NCBI RefSeq assembly: GCF_009925085.1 | Contig: NZ_JAABNR010000005.1 | Coordinates: 186,001 to 250,000, forward strand | Length of the DNA stretch: 64,000 nucleotides | From: Stagnihabitans tardus | GTDB taxonomy: Bacteria > Pseudomonadota > Alphaproteobacteria > Rhodobacterales > Rhodobacteraceae | Reading direction: 5' to 3' | In this document: one piece after another, positions 1 through 8,852 of the stretch | Position numbering within the stretch: position 1 is the first letter of the stretch | How the letters are laid out: each line of letters opens with the position of its first letter | The notes under the pieces: generated by a model | Databases searched by the model: none | Told to the model about the DNA's origin: nothing | The model's input: the letters and a program-made list of their open reading frames with translations, nothing else | Program-made: the position numbers and the translations under genes

Positions 1-2
1 AC

Positions 3-863
3 GGCAGTTTCACCCGCGCGGTCGGGCTGATCCTGGCGACCAAGGGGCGTGTGATCGTCTCGGGCATGGGGAAATCGGGCCATATCGCGAGGAAGATCGC
101 CGCGACCTTTGCCTCGACCGGCACGCCCGCCCATTTCGTCCACCCGGCCGAGGCCAGTCATGGCGACCTTGGCATGGTGACCGAGGCCGATGTGGCGCTG
201 GTCCTGTCGAACTCCGGTGAGACGCCGGAGCTGGCCGATCTCCTGGCCCATACCCGCCGCTTCAGCATCCCGTTGATCGGCGTGGCCTCCCGGCCTGACA
301 GCACCCTGATGCGCAATGCCGATGTGGCGATCCTTCTGCCCCCGGCGCCCGAGGCCTGCCAGACCGGGATCGTGCCCACGACCTCGACCACCATGACGCT
401 GGCCCTGGGCGACGCGCTGGCCATCGCCTTGATGGAACACCGGAAATTCACGCCAGAGCATTTCCGCGTCTTCCATCCGGGCGGGAAACTCGGGGCGAAA
501 CTGCTCAAGGTCCGCGACCTGATGCACACCGACCTGCCCCTGATCGGCGCCGATGCCCCGATGAGCGAGGTGCTTCTGACCATCACCCGTTACGGCTTTG
601 GCGTCGTGGGCGTGACCGAGCGGGGCAGCCTGCGCGGCATCGTCACCGACGGCGACCTGCGGCGGCATATGGAGGGGCTCCTCTCCCACACCGCGCGCGA
701 GGTGATGACCCGCGACCCCCGCACCATCGGCCCCGAGGCCCTGGCCGAGGCCGCCCTGGCCATCATGAACGACCGCAAGATCACCTGCCTTTTCGTCAAG
801 GAGGGCGACACGCCCTGCGGCATCCTGCATATCCACGACCTTCTCCGCGCTGGAGTGGTCTGA
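3..863 (+). CDS. kdsD: Arabinose-5-phosphate isomerase KdsD (KpsF/GutQ family), 5' end outside window
   Basis: Converts ribulose 5-phosphate to arabinose 5-phosphate, the first step of Kdo synthesis for LPS, in the cytosol. The frame is open to the window edge, so the true start lies upstream; 286 codons of a protein usually near 320-330 residues are visible. The visible part starts inside the SIS sugar-isomerase domain (VIVSGMGKSGHIARK, then the phosphate-binding loop SNSGETPEL). Two CBS repeats follow (around LMHTDLPLIG and VMTRDPRTIG). One base separates it from lptC, so it heads an LPS synthesis and export operon. Family is clear; the choice of KdsD rather than GutQ rests on the lpt neighbours. 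Confidence 0.93.
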   Translation, partial: GSFTRAVGLILATKGRVIVSGMGKSGHIARKIAATFASTGTPAHFVHPAEASHGDLGMVTEADVALVLSNSGETPELADLLAHTRRFSIPLIGVASRPDSTLMRNADVAILLPPAPEACQTGIVPTTSTTMTLALGDALAIALMEHRKFTPEHFRVFHPGGKLGAKLLKVRDLMHTDLPLIGADAPMSEVLLTITRYGFGVVGVTERGSLRGIVTDGDLRRHMEGLLSHTAREVMTRDPRTIGPEALAEAALAIMNDRKITCLFVKEGDTPCGILHIHDLLRAGVV

Positions 864-864
864 C

Positions 865-1482
865 ATGGCCTTGGCGCGGCTCGATAATTTCCACTCGCGC
901 CTGGTTCTGTGGCTGAAGATCGTCCTGCCGCTGGTGGCGCTTGCGCTTCTGGCGACGCTCTTCCTTCTGGGCCGCAAGGTGCAGCCCGAGGATGCGATTC
1001 CTTATGCGACGGTCGATGTCGAAGACCGCCTGCGCGAGCCGCGCCTGACCCAGCCGGAATATGCCGGGATGACCAATGACGGCGCCGCGCTGACGATCAA
1101 GGCGGCCGAGGCGCGGCCCGGGGTGGCCGGTTCGACCGACGCGGGCCAGGCCAAGGCGCTCAGCGCCTTGCTGGAGATGCCGCAGGGCGGCACGGCGGCG
1201 ATGATGGCGGGCGCCGGGCGTCTGGATGCCGAGGGGGACCGGGTCGTTCTGACCGATGGGGTCAGCCTGACGACCTCCACGGGCTATCGGCTCACCATGC
1301 CGGGGGTGACCGTGGGCTTGACGCAGACCGATGTGACCTCCCAGGGCGCGGTCCTGGCCTCGGGGCCCTTGGGGCGGATCGAGGCCGGGGGGATGCACCT
1401 GGGGCAGGATGCTGCCGGGGGTTATATTCTGGATTTCACCCAGGGCGTGCGGTTGATATACCTGCCCCCAAAGGGGAATTGA
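865..1482 (+). CDS. lptC: LPS export ABC transporter periplasmic protein LptC
   Basis: Bitopic inner-membrane protein that receives LPS from LptB2FG and passes it to LptA. The 205-residue protein has a short basic N-terminus, one membrane segment at about residues 14-36 (LVLWLKIVLPLVALALLATL) and a beta-rich periplasmic domain typical of the LptC/LptA jellyroll. Sequence conservation in this family is low, so position matters: it lies between kdsD and lptA with one-base gaps on both sides. Translational coupling with kdsD is likely. Confidence 0.88.
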   Translation: MALARLDNFHSRLVLWLKIVLPLVALALLATLFLLGRKVQPEDAIPYATVDVEDRLREPRLTQPEYAGMTNDGAALTIKAAEARPGVAGSTDAGQAKALSALLEMPQGGTAAMMAGAGRLDAEGDRVVLTDGVSLTTSTGYRLTMPGVTVGLTQTDVTSQGAVLASGPLGRIEAGGMHLGQDAAGGYILDFTQGVRLIYLPPKGN

Positions 1483-1483
1483 G

Positions 1484-1966
1484 ATGCGTTTGGCCGTTCT
1501 GATCCTGTCGATGTTGCCCCTTGCCGCCTGGGCCCAGGAAACCGGCGTGACGCTGGGGGGGCTGAAGGCTGACCCTTCGGCGGCGGTCGAGGTGACCTCG
1601 GACCGGCTCTCGATCAACCAGAAGGACGGGCTGGCGGTCTTCGACGGCTCGGTCGTGGTGGTGCAGGGCACGATGCGGCTGACGGCGGCGCGGATCGAGG
1701 TGACCTACGGCGCCGATGGGACCTCGATTGCCGCGATGACGGCGACGGGCGGGGTGCAGCTTGCGGCGGGCGAGGATGCGGCACAGGCGGCCGAGGCGGT
1801 CTATCGCCCGGGGGATTCGGCGCTGACCATGACCGGCGATGTGCTTTTGACGCAAGGGGGCGCGACGATCGCCGGGCAGAAGCTGGTGATGGATCTGCGC
1901 ACCGGGCTTGGCACGATGGAGGGCCGCGTCACCACGACCTTCGCCCCCAAGGCAAAGGGCGGCTGA
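1484..1966 (+). CDS. lptA: LPS transport periplasmic bridge protein LptA
   Basis: Periplasmic bridge protein that carries LPS between LptC and LptD. The 160-residue product starts with a cleavable signal peptide (MRLAVLILSMLPLAAWAQ). The OstA-like fold follows, with VEVTSDRLSINQKDGLAVFDG near residue 36, the usual opening of this family. Repeated short beta-strands fill the rest. The stop overlaps the lptB start (TGATG), so the two are translationally coupled. Confidence 0.92.
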   Translation: MRLAVLILSMLPLAAWAQETGVTLGGLKADPSAAVEVTSDRLSINQKDGLAVFDGSVVVVQGTMRLTAARIEVTYGADGTSIAAMTATGGVQLAAGEDAAQAAEAVYRPGDSALTMTGDVLLTQGGATIAGQKLVMDLRTGLGTMEGRVTTTFAPKAKGG

Positions 1967-2712
1967 TGGTGCAGGTCATCGAAGGCACGGGCGGGCTGGC
2001 GGTCCGCAACCTGCGGAAAAGCTACAAGAAACGGCTGGTGATCCGCGATGTCTCGCTGGACCTTGGCCGGGGGGAGGTCGTGGCTTTGCTCGGCCCCAAT
2101 GGCTGCGGCAAGACGACGACCTTTTACTCGATTGCGGGTCTCGTGCAGCCCGAAGGCGGCCAGGTCCTGATCGACGGGCGCGATGTGACGGGCCTGCCGA
2201 TGTATCGCCGGGCGCGGCTGGGGATCGGCTATCTGCCGCAGGAAATGTCGATCTTCCGGGGGCTTACGGTCGAGGAGAATATCCTCGCCGTGCTGGAGAT
2301 CGTCGAGCCCGACCGCATGAAGCGGCGCGAGCGGCTGGAAGAGCTTCTGTCCGAGTTCTCCATCGACCACATCCGCCGCGCGCCCGCGCTGGCCCTCTCG
2401 GGCGGTGAGCGGCGCCGGGCCGAGATCGCCCGCTGCCTCGCCGCCAATCCGCTTTACCTTCTGCTGGACGAGCCCTTCGCGGGCGTTGATCCCATTGCGG
2501 TGGCCGAAATCCGCCATCTCGTCCATGACCTGAAGTCGCGCGGCATCGGCGTCCTGATCACCGACCACAATGTCCGCGAAACGCTCGAGATCGTGGACCG
2601 CGCCTATATCCTCCACGATGGCCAGGTGCTGAAATCGGGCACGGCGGATGAAATCGTGCGGGATGACACGGTCCGCCGGGTCTACCTGGGCGAGAATTTT
2701 CGGATCATCTGA
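1966..2712 (+). CDS. lptB: LPS export ABC transporter ATP-binding protein LptB
   Basis: Cytoplasmic ATPase that powers LPS extraction together with LptF and LptG, which are not in this window. The 248-residue protein has every ABC motif: Walker A GPNGCGKT (43-50), Q-loop YLPQE (89-93), signature LSGGERRR (144-151), Walker B YLLLDEP (164-170) and H-loop His201. Last gene of kdsD-lptCAB. In many proteobacteria rpoN follows directly; here hpf follows after 192 bp. Confidence 0.97.
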   Translation: MVQVIEGTGGLAVRNLRKSYKKRLVIRDVSLDLGRGEVVALLGPNGCGKTTTFYSIAGLVQPEGGQVLIDGRDVTGLPMYRRARLGIGYLPQEMSIFRGLTVEENILAVLEIVEPDRMKRRERLEELLSEFSIDHIRRAPALALSGGERRRAEIARCLAANPLYLLLDEPFAGVDPIAVAEIRHLVHDLKSRGIGVLITDHNVRETLEIVDRAYILHDGQVLKSGTADEIVRDDTVRRVYLGENFRII

Positions 2713-2730
2713 CAGTTTCGTAACCGCTTG

Positions 2731-2759
2731 TTGACAACTGGATGGCCTGATCCCCAAAT
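2731..2759 (+). promoter_or_regulatory. Candidate sigma-70 promoter for hpf-ptsN
   Basis: A perfect -35 hexamer TTGACA at 2731-2736 is followed 17 bases later by a weak -10 (CCAAAT). It lies in the 192-bp gap after lptB, suggesting that hpf and ptsN can be transcribed separately from the lpt genes. Only the -35 is convincing. Confidence 0.4.
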
Positions 2760-2904
2760 GAGAGGGATGAAGGCAGGAACCGCCAGTTCTTTCGGCCCCA
2801 TGCGGCCCCCACCGGGGCACCGCGGCTGGTTGGCGGTGTGCCCAAAACCCCCCAGTTTTTCGACCCTTCCCCAAGGACGGGTTTCATCGCAGAGGAGGCG
2901 AAAC

Positions 2905-3480
2905 ATGCGGTATCAGATCTCTGGCAAGCAAATCGACATTGGCGAGGCGCTGCAGACCCATGTGAAGGCGGAAATCGGCGAGATCATCGAGAAATATGCG
3001 CAGCGTCCGACCGATGCGCATGTGGTGTTCTCGCGCGCGGGGCATGAGCATGTCTGCGAGGCGACGATCCACCTGTCGACCGGGCTGACCGCCCAGGCCA
3101 AGGGCCATTCCTCCGAGATCTATGCCGCTTTCGAATCCTGCCGCGAGAAGATGGACAAGCAGATGCGGCGCTACAAGCGGCGTCTGCGCAATCACCACGC
3201 CACCCGCACGACGCCTGTTGAGTTCGGCATGTCCGCGGCCTATATCCTCGCGCCGAGCGAAGAGCCGGAGGAAGGTGACCAGGCGCCGCTGCAACCCGTG
3301 ATCGTGGCCGAGATGGAGAAGAAGATCTCCACCCTTTCGGTCGGCGAGGCGGTGATGCAGATGGAGCTGAGCGGCCTGAAGTTCCTGGTTTTTCGGAACG
3401 AGAAAGACAATGGGGTCAATGTGGTCTACCTCCGCGAGGATGGGAACATCGGCTGGATCGACCCCAACAATGTGAAATAA
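2905..3480 (+). CDS. hpf: Long-form ribosome hibernation promoting factor HPF
   Basis: Binds the 30S subunit in stationary phase and drives dimerisation of idle 70S ribosomes. The 191-residue protein has the N-terminal YfiA/RaiA domain (RYQISGKQIDIGEAL) and a C-terminal dimerisation domain (around KKISTLSVGEAVMQMEL). This makes it the long form rather than the short enterobacterial HPF. The start at 2905 is fixed by AGAGGAGG at 2891-2898; an open frame upstream has no ribosome site. Followed by ptsN. Confidence 0.95.
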   Translation: MRYQISGKQIDIGEALQTHVKAEIGEIIEKYAQRPTDAHVVFSRAGHEHVCEATIHLSTGLTAQAKGHSSEIYAAFESCREKMDKQMRRYKRRLRNHHATRTTPVEFGMSAAYILAPSEEPEEGDQAPLQPVIVAEMEKKISTLSVGEAVMQMELSGLKFLVFRNEKDNGVNVVYLREDGNIGWIDPNNVK

Positions 3481-3507
3481 GCCCCCGAGGGGGCTGAGCA
3501 GGTGACG

Positions 3508-3972
3508 ATGGAACTGTCCAAGCTGTTGATGCCCGGAGCGGTCCGGGTTGTCGGGCAATTGACCGGCAAGAAGCGCCTGTTCCAGGAGCTTGGAGAGATG
3601 GCGGCCCAGGCCTATGGCCTGAACGCCGCCGCCGCCACCGATGGGCTGCAAGAGCGCGAGATGCTCGGGCCCACCGGCGTCGGCCACGGCATCGCTTTGC
3701 CCCATGCGCGGCTGGATGACATCGACCGGATCGTGGCGGTCTTCCTGCGGATGGAAAAACCGCTGGACTACGATTCGGTCGATCGTCAGCCCGTCGACCT
3801 GGTCTTCGGCCTTTTCGCGCCCAAGGACTCCGGGGTCGAGCATCTGAAGGCCCTGGCCCTGGTCAGCCGCACGATGCGCGACAGCGGCATCTGCGCGAAA
3901 CTGCGCGCCAATACCGACACGGCCAAGCTTCATGCCATCCTGACCGAGGCGCGGTCGACCCAGGCGGCATGA
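3508..3972 (+). CDS. ptsN: PTS IIA-like nitrogen regulatory protein PtsN (EIIA-Ntr)
   Basis: Phosphocarrier of the nitrogen PTS, which modulates potassium, nitrogen and envelope stress responses. It accepts phosphate on the His of GIALPHARL (residue 66 from this start). Full PTS-EIIA type 2 domain, 154 residues. I chose ATG 3508 because family members begin MELS; a GTG two codons upstream at 3502 is also possible. A GC-rich hairpin (GCCCCCGAGGGGGC, 3481-3494) separates it from hpf. The stop overlaps the next gene by four bases. Confidence 0.94.
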   Translation: MELSKLLMPGAVRVVGQLTGKKRLFQELGEMAAQAYGLNAAAATDGLQEREMLGPTGVGHGIALPHARLDDIDRIVAVFLRMEKPLDYDSVDRQPVDLVFGLFAPKDSGVEHLKALALVSRTMRDSGICAKLRANTDTAKLHAILTEARSTQAA

Positions 3973-4484
3973 GGCGGCTGCTTTTCGCCCTGGCGCTGCT
4001 GCCCGCGCCGCTTTCGGCCGAGCCCGGAATCGCGCATTTTTCGGGGCTTCTGCCGTTGAACGCCCCGGATGCGCCCGAGACGGCGGCGCTTCTGGCCTTC
4101 CTGCACGACAATGACGGCAAGCTGGTCTTTCTGGATATCGACATCGACACCTCGGTCTCGATCCAGCCGCAGATCGATGCCATGCGGGCCTGCGGGTTGC
4201 TGGCCGACGAAGAGGGGTTCGACGCCGCAGACCTTTTGAACACGCCGCTCGGGATTCCGACCCTGCGGGATGGCCAGGTCAATTGCTGGAACTCGGTCAC
4301 TTTCGAGACCCCACGCAGCACACTTCCGATGAATGCCGCCTCCATGGGGATCGTGAGCTGGCGGCAGGAGGGATTCTTCCTCGTGCAAGGCCTGATGAAG
4401 GGCGGTCAGAACCCGCCCAGCTACCACCTGCGCGAGATCGCGGCGGATGCCGCAACCTGGGCCTTGCAGGTGAATAGCCGCTAA
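3969..4484 (+). CDS. Secreted protein of unknown function
   Basis: 171 residues beginning with a signal peptide (MRRLLFALALLPAPLSA), so probably periplasmic. Three Cys residues in the mature part (in RACGLL, VNCWN) and no catalytic motif I recognise. The start overlaps the ptsN stop by four bases, which indicates co-translation. The 3' end overlaps the end of convergent ubiB by four bases. Family not recognised. Confidence 0.8.
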   Translation: MRRLLFALALLPAPLSAEPGIAHFSGLLPLNAPDAPETAALLAFLHDNDGKLVFLDIDIDTSVSIQPQIDAMRACGLLADEEGFDAADLLNTPLGIPTLRDGQVNCWNSVTFETPRSTLPMNAASMGIVSWRQEGFFLVQGLMKGGQNPPSYHLREIAADAATWALQVNSR

Positions 4485-6010
4485 CCCAGCATCAGTCCGG
4501 CCCAGAGCCCCAGGCCCAAGAGCGCCGCCGCTCCCACAAGCGTCAGCGGCCAGCCCAGGCCCCGGGGCGCCGGGGGCTCGGGGCGGTTCGTCTGCGCGAT
4601 CAGCACATCCTCGACCAGCTTGGGGAGTTTCGGGCCGAAGCGGGCCAGGACCTTGATCGTATCGGCCAGGTCGCGTGCCAAAGCGATCGGCCCGACATGG
4701 GAGCGGATATAGCCCTCGACCACCGGTTTCGCGACCTGCCAGATGTTGATATTGGCGTCCAGGCTCCGCGCCACGCCCTCGACCACGACCATGGTGCGTT
4801 GCAGAAGGATCAGCTCGGTCCGCGTCTCCATTCCGAAACGTTCCGTGACTTCAAAGAGATAGGCCAGGAGCTTGGCCATGGAGATCCGGTTGGCCTCCAT
4901 CCCGAAGATCGGCTCTCCCACCGCCCGCAGGGCCATGGCAAAGGCCTCGACATCGCGGTCGGCGGGGACGTAACCGGCCTCGAAATGGACCTCGGCGACG
5001 CGGCGGTAATCGCGGCGGATGAAACCGTAAAGGATCTCGGCATAGACGCGACGGGTATAGGCGTCGATCCGGCCCATGATGCCGAAGTCGAAAATGATCA
5101 GGTCGCCATTCGGCGCAGCCTTCAGGTTGCCCTGGTGCATGTCGCCATGGAAGAAGCCATCCCGCAGCGCATGGCTCAGGAAGACCTGCAGCACCTTGCC
5201 CCCCAGGGCCACGCGGTCGATCCCCGCCCGGTCCAGCGCGGAAAGGTCGGCCAGGTTGATCCCCTCGGCCCAGCCCATGGTCAGGACATTGCGCCCCGAG
5301 AGCCGCCACAGCGGCTCGGGCGCCTGGATGCCGTCCTCGGTGCCGATATTGGCGACGAATTCCGAGGCCGAAGAGGCCTCGAGCCGCAGGTCCAGCTCGG
5401 CCATCACCACGCCTTCGAAATGGGCGACGACATCCAGAGGACGCAGGCGGCGGGTCGAGGGCAGGAAAAGCTCGAAGAGGCCAGCGGCGAAGTAGAAGGC
5501 GTCGATATCCTTGCGGAAGGCGCGCTCGATCCCGGGGCGCAGGACCTTGACCGCGACAAGCCGCCCGTCATCGGCCAGGCGCGCTTTATGGACCTGGGCG
5601 ATGGAGGCGGCCGCCACGGGCTCGGAGAAGTCGGCGAAAAGCGTGTCGACCGGCTGGCCCAGCTCTTCGGCCACCATCTGGCGGGCGACCTCGGTCGGGA
5701 AGGGCGGGAGCTGGTCTTGCAGGTATTTCAGCTGCTGCGCCATGTCCTCGCCGACGATGTCGGGACGGGTCGAAAGGATCTGGCCGAACTTGATATAGGC
5801 GGGCCCCAGCGCCGTGATCGCCCGCACGACCGGGGGCAGGGCCGGGTCGCCCCTCAGCCCCAGCCATTTGAAGGGCCAGCCGAGCGTCCGCACCAGCGCC
5901 CGCAGCTGCCAGGGGGCGGAGAGCCCCTCCAGCACCGCATCCATGGCCCCGGTGCGTTCAAAGGTCGCCCCGGTGCGGATCAGCCGGATCAGGTTGTGGG
6001 GGCCCCGCAT
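4481..6010 (-). CDS. ubiB: Ubiquinone biosynthesis kinase-like protein UbiB
   Basis: Atypical kinase/ATPase of the ABC1/ADCK family required for ubiquinone synthesis; membrane associated. In 509 residues I see KFGQ of the KxGQ motif (74-77), the Ala-rich loop AAASIAQVH (133-141), VAVKVLRPG with the ATP-site Lys155, HGDMHQGN (288-295) and the DFG triad (308-310). A C-terminal hydrophobic anchor (LTLVGAAALLGLGLWAGLML) follows, as in UbiB. Its ATG overlaps the ubiE stop by one base, so the order is ubiE-ubiB. Confidence 0.96.
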   Translation of the reverse strand: MRGPHNLIRLIRTGATFERTGAMDAVLEGLSAPWQLRALVRTLGWPFKWLGLRGDPALPPVVRAITALGPAYIKFGQILSTRPDIVGEDMAQQLKYLQDQLPPFPTEVARQMVAEELGQPVDTLFADFSEPVAAASIAQVHKARLADDGRLVAVKVLRPGIERAFRKDIDAFYFAAGLFELFLPSTRRLRPLDVVAHFEGVVMAELDLRLEASSASEFVANIGTEDGIQAPEPLWRLSGRNVLTMGWAEGINLADLSALDRAGIDRVALGGKVLQVFLSHALRDGFFHGDMHQGNLKAAPNGDLIIFDFGIMGRIDAYTRRVYAEILYGFIRRDYRRVAEVHFEAGYVPADRDVEAFAMALRAVGEPIFGMEANRISMAKLLAYLFEVTERFGMETRTELILLQRTMVVVEGVARSLDANINIWQVAKPVVEGYIRSHVGPIALARDLADTIKVLARFGPKLPKLVEDVLIAQTNRPEPPAPRGLGWPLTLVGAAALLGLGLWAGLMLG

Positions 6011-6753
6011 CAGACCTTCCAGCCGGAGTGCAAGGCGGCCACGCCCATGGTCAGGTTGCGATACTTGACCTGTTGGAAGCCCGCCTGGCGGATCATGCCG
6101 GCGAAGGTCTCTTGATCCGGGAATTTGCGGATCGATTCCACCAGGTATCGATAGGAGTCGCGATCCCCCGTCACCAGCTTGCCCAAGGGCGGGATGACGT
6201 TGAAGGAGTAAAGGTCATAGGCCTTTTGCAGCAATTCGTTCGGGATCTGGCTGAACTCCAGCACCATGAGCCGCCCGCCGGGTTTCAGCACGCGGAAGGC
6301 CTCGTTCAGCGCCTCTTGCACGCGGGTCACGTTTCGGATGCCGAAAGAGATCGTGTAGACGTCGAAAGTATTCGCGGCGAAGGGCAGGGCCATGGCGTCG
6401 CCCACGACCCAGGTCAGGGCCTGGGCCAGGCTTTCCGCCTCGGCGCGCTTCTGGCCCTCGATCAGCATGGATTCGGTCATGTCCAGCACGGTTGCGGTCG
6501 CTCCGGGCGCGCGGGAGAGGAAGCGGAAGGCCACGTCTCCCGTCCCGCCCGCCACATCCAGCAGCTTCTGGTCGGGCCTCGGCGCCAGCCAATCCATCAT
6601 CGCGTCCTTCCACAGGCGGTGGACGCCGCCCGACATCAGGTCGTTCATGATGTCGTATTTCGAGGCCACGCGGGTGAAGACGCCATGGACCAGCCCGGCC
6701 TTCTCGGTCTCGGGCACGGTCTGATAGCCGAAATGGGTGGTCTGGTCCGCCAT
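6010..6753 (-). CDS. ubiE: Demethylmenaquinone/2-polyprenylbenzoquinol C-methyltransferase UbiE
   Basis: SAM-dependent C-methylation step of ubiquinone synthesis. The 247-residue protein from [10 protein letters not shown] has the family opening [20 protein letters not shown], the SAM loop [12 protein letters not shown] and the second motif FGIRNV. The frame is open about 100 codons further upstream, but that part lies over the mutM start region and is not conserved-looking, so I use the ATG at 6753. It is divergent from mutM by 70 bp and overlaps ubiB by one base. Confidence 0.96.
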   Translation of the reverse strand: MADQTTHFGYQTVPETEKAGLVHGVFTRVASKYDIMNDLMSGGVHRLWKDAMMDWLAPRPDQKLLDVAGGTGDVAFRFLSRAPGATATVLDMTESMLIEGQKRAEAESLAQALTWVVGDAMALPFAANTFDVYTISFGIRNVTRVQEALNEAFRVLKPGGRLMVLEFSQIPNELLQKAYDLYSFNVIPPLGKLVTGDRDSYRYLVESIRKFPDQETFAGMIRQAGFQQVKYRNLTMGVAALHSGWKV

Positions 6754-6823
6754 GGCACTTGCCCTTCCTCGTGTTCCGCCCACCTTATAGGCGCGTGACG
6801 CTGCCGCCTCAACCGAGGGAATT

Positions 6824-7720
6824 ATGCCGGAACTGCCAGAAGTCGAGACGGTTCGTCGCGGGTTGATCCCCGTGATGGAGGGGAGGCTGATCGCCCGGGC
6901 CCAGGTGAACCGGCCGGATCTGCGCTTTCCCCTGCCGGTCGGCATGGCAGAGCGGCTGACCGGGGCACGGGTGACGGGGCTGCGGCGGCGGTCGAAGTAT
7001 ATCCTTGCGGACCTCTCGACTGATGAGACCCTGCTGATCCATTTGGGCATGTCGGGGCGGATGCTGATTTCCGGCGCGGTGGTGGGGGAGTTCTATCACC
7101 CGGCCGGTGAGGCCCCGGGTCAAGCCCGGGGCAGCCCGGGTCTTGGGGAACCGGCGCATCCCGAGCCCCTGAAACATGACCATGTTGTCCTGGACATGGA
7201 GGGCGGGGCGCGGGTGACCTTCAACGACGCGCGGCGCTTTGGCGCGATGGACCTGATGGCGACCTCGACCTGGGCCGATCACAAGCTGATCGCGGGGATC
7301 GGGCCGGAGCCCCTTTCCAACGATTTCCACGAGACCTGGCTGGCAGGGCGGCTGAAAGGGGCGACGCCGATCAAATCCGCGCTTCTGGATCAGAAGAATG
7401 TCGCGGGGCTCGGCAATATCTATGTCTGCGAGGTCCTGCACCGGGCGGGCATCGCGCCTTCGCGCCTGGCCCGGGACGTGACGCGGGCCGAGGTCGCCCG
7501 CCTCGTGCCCCTCATCCGCGAGGTCCTCTCCGAGGCCATCGAGGCCGGGGGCTCCTCGCTTCGGGACTATCGCCAGGCGGATGGGGAACTGGGCTATTTC
7601 CAGCACACCTTCCGCACCTATGACCGCGAGGGAGAGCCCTGCACCACCTGCGCCACGCCCATAGCCAGGATCGTCCAATCCGGGCGCTCCTCCTTCTTTT
7701 GCCCGCATTGCCAGAGGTAA
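6824..7720 (+). CDS. mutM: Formamidopyrimidine-DNA glycosylase MutM (Fpg)
   Basis: Base-excision repair glycosylase/AP lyase for 8-oxoguanine. Pro2 (catalytic) and Glu3 are present (MPELPEVET). The C-terminal zinc finger is intact (CTTC...CPHC) and the His-two-turn-helix signature [14 protein letters not shown] is seen. At 298 residues it is longer than the usual 270-283. The extra residues fall in a Gly/Pro/Ala-rich stretch at about 90-115, encoded over a GCCCCGGG...CCCGGGGC palindrome (7112-7132), an apparent in-frame repeat insertion. Two bases separate it from the enoyl-CoA hydratase gene. Confidence 0.97.
   Translation: MPELPEVETVRRGLIPVMEGRLIARAQVNRPDLRFPLPVGMAERLTGARVTGLRRRSKYILADLSTDETLLIHLGMSGRMLISGAVVGEFYHPAGEAPGQARGSPGLGEPAHPEPLKHDHVVLDMEGGARVTFNDARRFGAMDLMATSTWADHKLIAGIGPEPLSNDFHETWLAGRLKGATPIKSALLDQKNVAGLGNIYVCEVLHRAGIAPSRLARDVTRAEVARLVPLIREVLSEAIEAGGSSLRDYRQADGELGYFQHTFRTYDREGEPCTTCATPIARIVQSGRSSFFCPHCQR
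7112..7132. repeat. Palindromic repeat inside mutM (GCCCCGGG-TCAAG-CCCGGGGC)
   Basis: An 8-bp perfect inverted repeat with a 5-base loop, followed by a further CCCGGG at 7135-7140. It resembles the hairpin after leuB (44634-44664), which also reads CCCCGG-CTCAAG-CCCGGGG. Here it is translated in frame as part of MutM. The similarity to an intergenic repeat suggests it is an interspersed element rather than ancestral mutM coding sequence. Confidence 0.7.
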
Positions 7721-7722
7721 AC

Positions 7723-8490
7723 ATGGATACGCTGCTTCTTGAACGCCACGACGCGGTCCTTCTGATCCGCCTGAACCGGCCCGAGGCGCTGAACGCGCTC
7801 AGCCGCAAGCTGATGGGGGAGCTCTCTCAGGTCCTGGCCGAGGCGGAGGCCGATACAGCCGTGCGGGCCATCGTCATCACGGGCTCCGAGAAGGCCTTTG
7901 CCGCCGGGGCCGATGTGCGCGAGATGGCCGCCATGACCTATGCCGAGGTGGCCGCGCTCGACCTTTATGGCCCCGAGGCGGAGGCCATCGGGCGGATCAG
8001 GAAGCCCCTCATCGCGGCGGTTTCGGGCTATTGCCTCGGCGGCGGCTGCGAGCTGGCCATGATGTGCGACTTCATCCTGGCCTCCGAGACTGCGCGATTC
8101 GGTCAGCCCGAGATCAACCTTGGCATCAATGCGGGCATGGGCGGCACGCAGCGCCTGACGCGGCTGGTGGGCAAGGCCAAGGCCATGGAGATGAACCTCA
8201 CGGGCCGCATGATGGATGCCACCGAGGCCGAACGCGCGGGGCTTGTCGCGCGAATCGTGCCGGGCGACGTGGTGGCCGAGGCCCTGAAAGTGGCCACGGG
8301 AATCGCCCAGAAATCGGCCCTGGCGGTCAGGGCCGTGAAAGAATCGGTCTCCCGCGCTTTGGAGCTTCCGCTTTCCGAAGGGCTGCGCTTCGAACGCCGG
8401 ATGTTCCATTCCGCCTTCGCCACCGAGGATCAAAGCGAGGGAATGGCCGCTTTCCTCGAGAAACGCCCCGCCCAGTTCAAAGATTGCTGA
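7723..8490 (+). CDS. Enoyl-CoA hydratase/isomerase (crotonase) family protein
   Basis: Hydration of 2-trans-enoyl-CoA in fatty-acid or acyl-CoA degradation. The 255-residue single-domain crotonase carries AGADVREM (CoA/oxyanion loop), SGYCLGGGCELAMMCD (second oxyanion loop) and the catalytic-Glu regions GGGCE and QPEINLG. ATG 7723 lies two bases after the mutM stop and gives MDTLLLERHDAVLL, the normal start; a frame opening within mutM is not needed. Probably co-transcribed with mutM. The exact substrate is not determined. Confidence 0.9.
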   Translation: MDTLLLERHDAVLLIRLNRPEALNALSRKLMGELSQVLAEAEADTAVRAIVITGSEKAFAAGADVREMAAMTYAEVAALDLYGPEAEAIGRIRKPLIAAVSGYCLGGGCELAMMCDFILASETARFGQPEINLGINAGMGGTQRLTRLVGKAKAMEMNLTGRMMDATEAERAGLVARIVPGDVVAEALKVATGIAQKSALAVRAVKESVSRALELPLSEGLRFERRMFHSAFATEDQSEGMAAFLEKRPAQFKDC

Positions 8491-8500
8491 CGTTTCGCGG

Positions 8501-8528
8501 TTGACATGGGCAGGGGCAGCCTTTAGAG
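8501..8528 (+). promoter_or_regulatory. Candidate rpsT promoter
   Basis: TTGACA at 8501-8506 with a weak TTAGAG or TTTAGA -10 at 8522-8528, 45 bp upstream of rpsT and just after the preceding gene ends. The -35 is perfect and the -10 poor. Confidence 0.45.
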
Positions 8529-8573
8529 CCCCGACTTCAGAAATACTTACACCCGAAACGGACCCTACCCGAA

Positions 8574-8852
8574 ATGGCAAATTCCGCCCAGTCCAAGAAG
8601 CGCGCCCGTCAGGCTGTCGCGCGTCAAGATGTGAACAAGGCGCGCCGTTCGCGGATCCGCACCTTCCTGCGCAAGGTCGAAGAGGCTCTGGCCTCTGGCT
8701 CCCAGGAGGCGGCCGCCGCCGCGCTGAAGGCCGCCCAACCCGAAGTGATGCGTGGCGTCACCAAGGGCGTGCTGCACAAGAACACCGTCGCCCGGAAAAT
8801 CTCGCGCTTGAACCACCGCGTCAAGTCGCTGGGCGCGCAAGCGACCGCCTGA
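8574..8852 (+). CDS. rpsT: 30S ribosomal protein S20
   Basis: Primary 16S rRNA-binding protein of the small subunit. The 92-residue, Lys/Arg/Ala-rich protein has the canonical start [13 protein letters not shown] and the C-terminal [18 protein letters not shown]. It has its own promoter candidate upstream and a strong terminator downstream. The rpsT-dnaA adjacency is common in alphaproteobacteria. Confidence 0.98.
   Translation: MANSAQSKKRARQAVARQDVNKARRSRIRTFLRKVEEALASGSQEAAAAALKAAQPEVMRGVTKGVLHKNTVARKISRLNHRVKSLGAQATA

Noticed and set aside
4697-6115. 472-codon plus-strand open frame
   Set aside because: Shadow of ubiB, which has all kinase-like motifs.
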